From assembly GCF_024347055.1 (NCBI RefSeq), contig NZ_AP024895.1:2294001-2358000 (forward strand): a stretch of DNA of 64,000 nt. Reading direction: 5' to 3'. The position numbers were made by a program, and so were the translations under genes. The stretch is from Vibrio porteresiae DSM 19223. GTDB taxonomy: Bacteria > Pseudomonadota > Gammaproteobacteria > Enterobacterales > Vibrionaceae. This document shows positions 60,549 to 64,000 of the stretch, in pieces. Position 1 is the first letter of the stretch, and each line of letters starts with the position of its first letter. The notes under the pieces were generated by a model, which worked only from the letters and a program-made list of their open reading frames with translations, was not told the origin of the DNA and did no database searches.

Positions 60549-61376
60549 ATGTCGTTAATTGCTACAGGCGTATTAGATAAAATGCGCGCTCAACTCAACA
60601 CTCAAACCCAGTATCAATTGCCGGTGGGCGACGCTTTTGTCGAGCTAAATCCATTGATTGGTCATCATATTGAATTGCGCCATACGGGGAATATTTTCTG
60701 CTGTTCGTGCGGTAAGAAAACCAAGAAAAGCTATTCCCAAGGCCATTGTTTTGTCTGCATGAAAAAGCTGGCAAGCTGCGACATGTGTATCATGAAGCCT
60801 GAAACCTGCCACTATGCTCAAGGCACCTGCCGTGAACCCGAATGGGCGCAAGACCACTGCATGGTGGATCACTACGTTTACCTATCGAATACTTCAGGCT
60901 TGAAGGTGGGTATCACGCGTCATACACAAATCCCAACCCGTTGGATAGACCAAGGCGCAGTGCAAGGTTTGCCGATTTTTAAAGTGAAGACACGTCAAAT
61001 CTCTGGTCTGATTGAAGTTGAGTTAGCTAAGCACATCGCCGATAAAACCAACTGGCGCACACTGCTTAAAGAAGAAGCCAGCCCAATGCCATTGCTTGAT
61101 GAGTTTCATGCGTTGCGCCCACTGCTCACCGATAAAATTGCAGAAATCCGTAGTGAGTTTGGCGATGATGCGGTGCAAGAGCTGCAAGAACAATCGACTG
61201 AAATTCGTTATCCGGTGACGCAATACCCAAGCAAAATCGTGTCGCACAATTTCGATAAAGAACCGGTGGTGGCAGGCGTGTTACAAGGGATTAAAGGTCA
61301 ATACCTGATACTCGACACTGGTGTGATTAATATTCGCAAATTCACTTCTTACGAAGTGGAGTTTCATGTCGACTAA
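60549..61376 (+). CDS. DUF2797 protein
   Basis: 275 aa from ATG 60549 (two ATGs 12-15 bp earlier are possible). Zinc-type Cys clusters CCSCGKKTKKSYSQGHCFVCMKKLASCDMC..CHYAQGTC are followed by HYVYLSNTSGLKVGITRHTQIPTRWIDQGA, the DUF2797 core, which resembles a GIY-YIG/T5orf172 fold, and an all-helical end with an OB-like tail (GIKGQYLILDTG). Function unknown. A strong terminator follows. Confidence 0.82.
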   Translation: MSLIATGVLDKMRAQLNTQTQYQLPVGDAFVELNPLIGHHIELRHTGNIFCCSCGKKTKKSYSQGHCFVCMKKLASCDMCIMKPETCHYAQGTCREPEWAQDHCMVDHYVYLSNTSGLKVGITRHTQIPTRWIDQGAVQGLPIFKVKTRQISGLIEVELAKHIADKTNWRTLLKEEASPMPLLDEFHALRPLLTDKIAEIRSEFGDDAVQELQEQSTEIRYPVTQYPSKIVSHNFDKEPVVAGVLQGIKGQYLILDTGVINIRKFTSYEVEFHVD

Positions 61377-61386
61377 CTGATGATGG

Positions 61387-61426
61387 CATCGCCTCTTCCT
61401 TGTAGCGAAGAGGCGATGGTGTTTTT
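61387..61426 (+). terminator. Terminator after the DUF2797 gene
   Basis: CATCGCCTCTTC/GAAGAGGCGATG, a perfect 12-bp stem followed by GTGTTTTT. Confidence 0.9.
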
Positions 61427-61441
61427 ACGCTAATAGAATCG

Positions 61442-62674
61442 TTAACTTAACCACGGGCGTAACCAAGCAAAGAAACGTTCTATTTCCGATTCGGTGTTGT
61501 AATGCATGCAGCCAACTCGCAGTACACCCTCTTTTTGATCTATCCCAAGCGCGTTAATCAGCCCGATGGCATAAAAATGGCCACTCCAAACACAGATATT
61601 TTTTGCACCGAGCGCCTGCGCTAATTCTTGTGGTGTGTGTCCCTTAAAGCGCAGGGCAAAAGTAGGCGTACGCACTTGATGATTTGCTTCGCTGCGACCG
61701 ATTAAACTGACGTTAGGGAGCGATTTTAATTCAGCGAGAAAACGGGATGACAATCCCTGTTCATAGTCGCCAATATCTTGATATGCCTGCTTTAACCGAG
61801 TTCTAAGCCCACCTTGGTCACCGCCTAAACTAGCCAAATAATCAATCGCCCCTGTCACACCGGCAATCTGCGCAAAGCTCTGGGTTCCGGTTTCAAATCG
61901 GGCAGGCCCCACATTAGGTGCAGGCTCGACTTTATAAGGTTCAACGATTTCCAGCCAAGGCGATGCCACATAGGCAATGCCTACTTGCGGTCCAAAGAAT
62001 TTATACGCCGAACACACCAGAAAATCGCAATCCCACTCTTGTACATCAATCAAATGGTGCGGGGCGAAATGCACAGCATCCAAATAGACTTGCGCGCCAA
62101 ACCGATGCGCCGTTTCGATAATAGGTTTGATGTGGGTTATCGAACCTGTGGTATTTGAGGCACAACTTACTGCCACTAAACGTGTTTTATCGTTAATCAG
62201 CGACAGTAAATGAGGAACATCCAAACTGCCCTCTTTGGTATCGATTCGCGCTTGTTTGATGATAGCTCCTCGATCCTTTGCGGCCTGTTTCCAGGGCGAT
62301 ACGTTGGCGTAGTGATCAAGTTCTGTGACGATCACCTCATCACCGCTGTGCCAATCGCGGCTAATGGCGCGACTTAATGAAAAGGTCAATGTCGTCATAT
62401 TCGCGCCAAACACAATGTTTGATGCCAAAGGGGCATTGAGTAGCGCTTGGCAATAACTGCGCGCCTCTAACACAATTTTGGTGATCGCCTTGCTGCTAGC
62501 AAAAGCTCCGCCCAAATTGCTATTGCCCTTAACCCACACATCACTCATGCGATGAATGACACGATCTGGCACCTGAGTCCCACCGGGACCATCAAGAAAA
62601 CAGATAGGCTGCCCATCAGAGACTTGATGCAACGCGGCAAATTGCTCTCTGAGTTGAACCACATCAAAAGGCAT
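61442..62674 (-). CDS. Cysteine desulfurase-like PLP enzyme (class V aminotransferase)
   Basis: 410 aa fold-type I PLP enzyme. FLDGPGGTQVPDRV at the start, TELDHYANVSPW, VSCASNTTGSI, YLDAVHFAPH and the PLP lysine in CSAYKFFGPQVGIAYV. It belongs to the cysteine-desulfurase-like family rather than IscS/SufS. Its start overlaps the dioxygenase stop by one base (TAATG) and its ribosome-binding site AGGAGG lies in the end of that gene. The pair probably modifies and then cleaves or transaminates an amino acid (inference). Confidence 0.87.
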   Translation of the reverse strand: MPFDVVQLREQFAALHQVSDGQPICFLDGPGGTQVPDRVIHRMSDVWVKGNSNLGGAFASSKAITKIVLEARSYCQALLNAPLASNIVFGANMTTLTFSLSRAISRDWHSGDEVIVTELDHYANVSPWKQAAKDRGAIIKQARIDTKEGSLDVPHLLSLINDKTRLVAVSCASNTTGSITHIKPIIETAHRFGAQVYLDAVHFAPHHLIDVQEWDCDFLVCSAYKFFGPQVGIAYVASPWLEIVEPYKVEPAPNVGPARFETGTQSFAQIAGVTGAIDYLASLGGDQGGLRTRLKQAYQDIGDYEQGLSSRFLAELKSLPNVSLIGRSEANHQVRTPTFALRFKGHTPQELAQALGAKNICVWSGHFYAIGLINALGIDQKEGVLRVGCMHYNTESEIERFFAWLRPWLS

Positions 62675-63315
62675 TAGTGCCTCCTCGCTGTCAGCACAAA
62701 TAGATCCATATGACCTTCTTTATTATGGTCTATCGCGCGAATCGGACAAGCGTTGTGCCATAACTCTCGATCAGCCAACATCGCAACTTCCCCATTTTCC
62801 AATACCTTACGGAAAAATGGCGCTTCGTGATTATCTCGATACAGCATGATCTCGCCACCAACGATGTTGTATCTGTCGATCCCGATGATCGCAATATGGT
62901 CAAAACCGTCTTGATGAACGCCCTCTGGCGAGACTAAGGTTTCGTCATACACCGAAGCGACACGCATTTGGTGAATCTCAATCTCTTGCCCATCAGGCAA
63001 TTCATTGTGTGAGACGAAAAGATCGCACATTTCACGCAAACCTTCACTGTGTAACGTGCTGTTAAGTAGTGGTTCAAAATGGCGTTTGATATTGCCTTGG
63101 TAATGATTAATTTTGCTGCTTTGCACAAAATCGTGTTTGCTGGTTTCCACCACATCGCCATGGTAGAACTGAATCACGGAATAGCGTCTGAGGCGAAACT
63201 CACCATCAGCATGTTCGGTATGAGGTAGATAAGCAAATGACGGAGCCAGTTGGTGTACTGCCCCATGGGTCAATTGGCTAAGGTTCATTGTGTGGTCGTG
63301 GTGATGCAACATCAT
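62674..63315 (-). CDS. 2-oxoglutarate-Fe(II) dioxygenase family protein
   Basis: 213 aa of the 2OG-Fe dioxygenase family that includes free-amino-acid hydroxylases such as L-isoleucine 4-hydroxylase. The iron site HxD...H appears as GVHQDGFDHI and ELWHNACP; an Arg/His pair follows for 2-oxoglutarate. It has a His-rich N-terminus (MMLHHHDH). AAGGAG precedes the ATG. Translationally coupled to the PLP enzyme, so the substrate is probably an amino acid. Confidence 0.85.
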   Translation of the reverse strand: MMLHHHDHTMNLSQLTHGAVHQLAPSFAYLPHTEHADGEFRLRRYSVIQFYHGDVVETSKHDFVQSSKINHYQGNIKRHFEPLLNSTLHSEGLREMCDLFVSHNELPDGQEIEIHQMRVASVYDETLVSPEGVHQDGFDHIAIIGIDRYNIVGGEIMLYRDNHEAPFFRKVLENGEVAMLADRELWHNACPIRAIDHNKEGHMDLFVLTARRH

Positions 63316-63728
63316 TGACTCCTTAGTAGGTAAACAAACCCACCAGAATTAACAATTTATTCACATACCTAATATTGATACCATTATCCATAAATGACAA
63401 TTTTTACCACATCAAATCATAATCAGTTTTAATAAAACGATATTTATGACTAACATTTAACCAAAAGCCAATCATTAAAACCATTTAAGTCACTCACCTT
63501 CCAGCTAAAACAAAGTAATTTACTATAATTATTTATAATATTGTTTTAATACATAGAGTTAAAATAACTTAATTGTCATATTGGTGCGTTTTTGTACACA
63601 TGTTATTCAATTATGGACTGATTAATCTATTTTTTTACCTATTCCCCCTTGTATACCTCTTTTAATGCCCTGATATATTCCCTACAATCACAAAGAAAGT
63701 AATATGCATCGCATCGATGGGAGCACTC
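63316..63728. other. AT-rich intergenic region upstream of trxB
   Basis: 413 bp without a gene, strongly AT-rich, between the divergent dioxygenase and trxB. TTGTAT...TATATT near 63650-63680 has a 19-bp spacing and is only a weak promoter candidate. Confidence 0.45.
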
Positions 63729-64000
63729 ATGAGTGAAGTGAAACACGCAAAACTATTAATTCTTGGTTCGGGCCCAGCGGGCTACACTGCAGCAGTGTAC
63801 GCAGCACGCGCGAACTTGAATCCTGTACTCGTGACAGGCATGCAACAAGGCGGTCAGCTTACTACGACAACTGAAGTTGAAAACTGGCCAGGCGATCCAG
63901 AAGGCCTAACTGGTCCTGGTTTGATGGACCGCATGAAAGAACACGCAGAAAAGTTCAACACTGAAATCGTATTCGACCACATTAACGAAGTAGACTTCTC
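63729..64000 (+). CDS. trxB: Thioredoxin reductase, 5' part
   Basis: FAD/NADPH enzyme that reduces thioredoxin. The first 90 codons are in the window: MSEVKHAKLLILGSGPAGYTAAVYAARA gives the FAD-binding GxGxxG, then QQGGQLTTTTEVENWPG and GLMDRMKEHAEKF, matching TrxB. GGGAG is 5 nt before the ATG. The CxxC active site lies beyond position 64000. Confidence 0.95.
   Translation, partial: MSEVKHAKLLILGSGPAGYTAAVYAARANLNPVLVTGMQQGGQLTTTTEVENWPGDPEGLTGPGLMDRMKEHAEKFNTEIVFDHINEVDF

Noticed and set aside
1..64000. CRISPR arrays, prophage genes or rRNA
   Set aside because: No regularly spaced direct repeats with unique spacers, no phage structural genes and no rRNA sequence were seen.

Overview
This window reads as a Vibrio chromosome. 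The gene order polB / varA(uvrY)-uvrC-pgsA-tRNA, the SulA-like gene under LexA boxes, the 368-residue PurC, efpL-yciU, and many small Vibrio-type families (DUF3334, DUF3392, DUF3581, DUF2797, DUF3297) all point to that genus. The species cannot be fixed from the sequence alone; it is probably not V. cholerae itself.

Left part (1-31 kb) is core chromosome. It holds tRNA-Gly and tRNA-Cys, phospholipid synthesis (pgsA), DNA repair (uvrC, polB), the VarA response regulator, the EF-P paralogue efpL, a YdiJ-type FAD/Fe-S dehydrogenase, a CheX-like DUF3334 protein, a Sel1/J-domain membrane protein, SOS-controlled sulA, PurR-controlled purC, galR followed 3 kb later by a galETK operon with two GalR-type operators, cysteine desulfidase cyuA, NAD-malic enzyme maeA and sanA.

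Middle part (31-51 kb) is more accessory. It holds an arsenate-resistance operon (arsR-GAPDH-phosphatase-arsJ, the layout described as var in V. cholerae), an exoenzyme and porin group (histidine acid phosphatase, KdgM-family porin, GH16 glucanase with CBM6), a tandem two-domain pterin synthase-like protein, a GNAT/RibD-type deaminase fusion, and a run of small single-domain genes (GNAT, Nudix, HAD, MazG, pentapeptide repeat, nucleotidyltransferase, YkgJ, HD).

The most notable region is 51.2-60.3 kb, a stranded chromosomal integron. The first 11 codons of an integron integrase gene (intI) lie at 58902-58934 on the + strand under a LexA box, and are cut off by an ISAs1-family insertion sequence. 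The rest of intI is absent. Reading away from it on the - strand are eight cassettes separated by eight recognisable attC sites: a HEPN-type protein, DUF2971, two GIY-YIG proteins, an FMN reductase, a uracil-glycosylase-like protein, a Nudix hydrolase and a VOC protein. They are followed by a RelB/ParE-type toxin-antitoxin cassette and probably a terminal HD-domain cassette. A second, slightly diverged copy of the same IS sits in the toxin-antitoxin cassette exactly between antitoxin and toxin, flanked by a perfect 10-bp target duplication. The copy in intI has no target duplication, so deletion or recombination next to it probably removed intI. The array should therefore be unable to shuffle by itself.

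The right end (60.5-64 kb) returns to chromosomal genes: DUF2797, a 2-oxoglutarate dioxygenase/PLP-enzyme pair, and the 5' part of trxB, which runs off the window.
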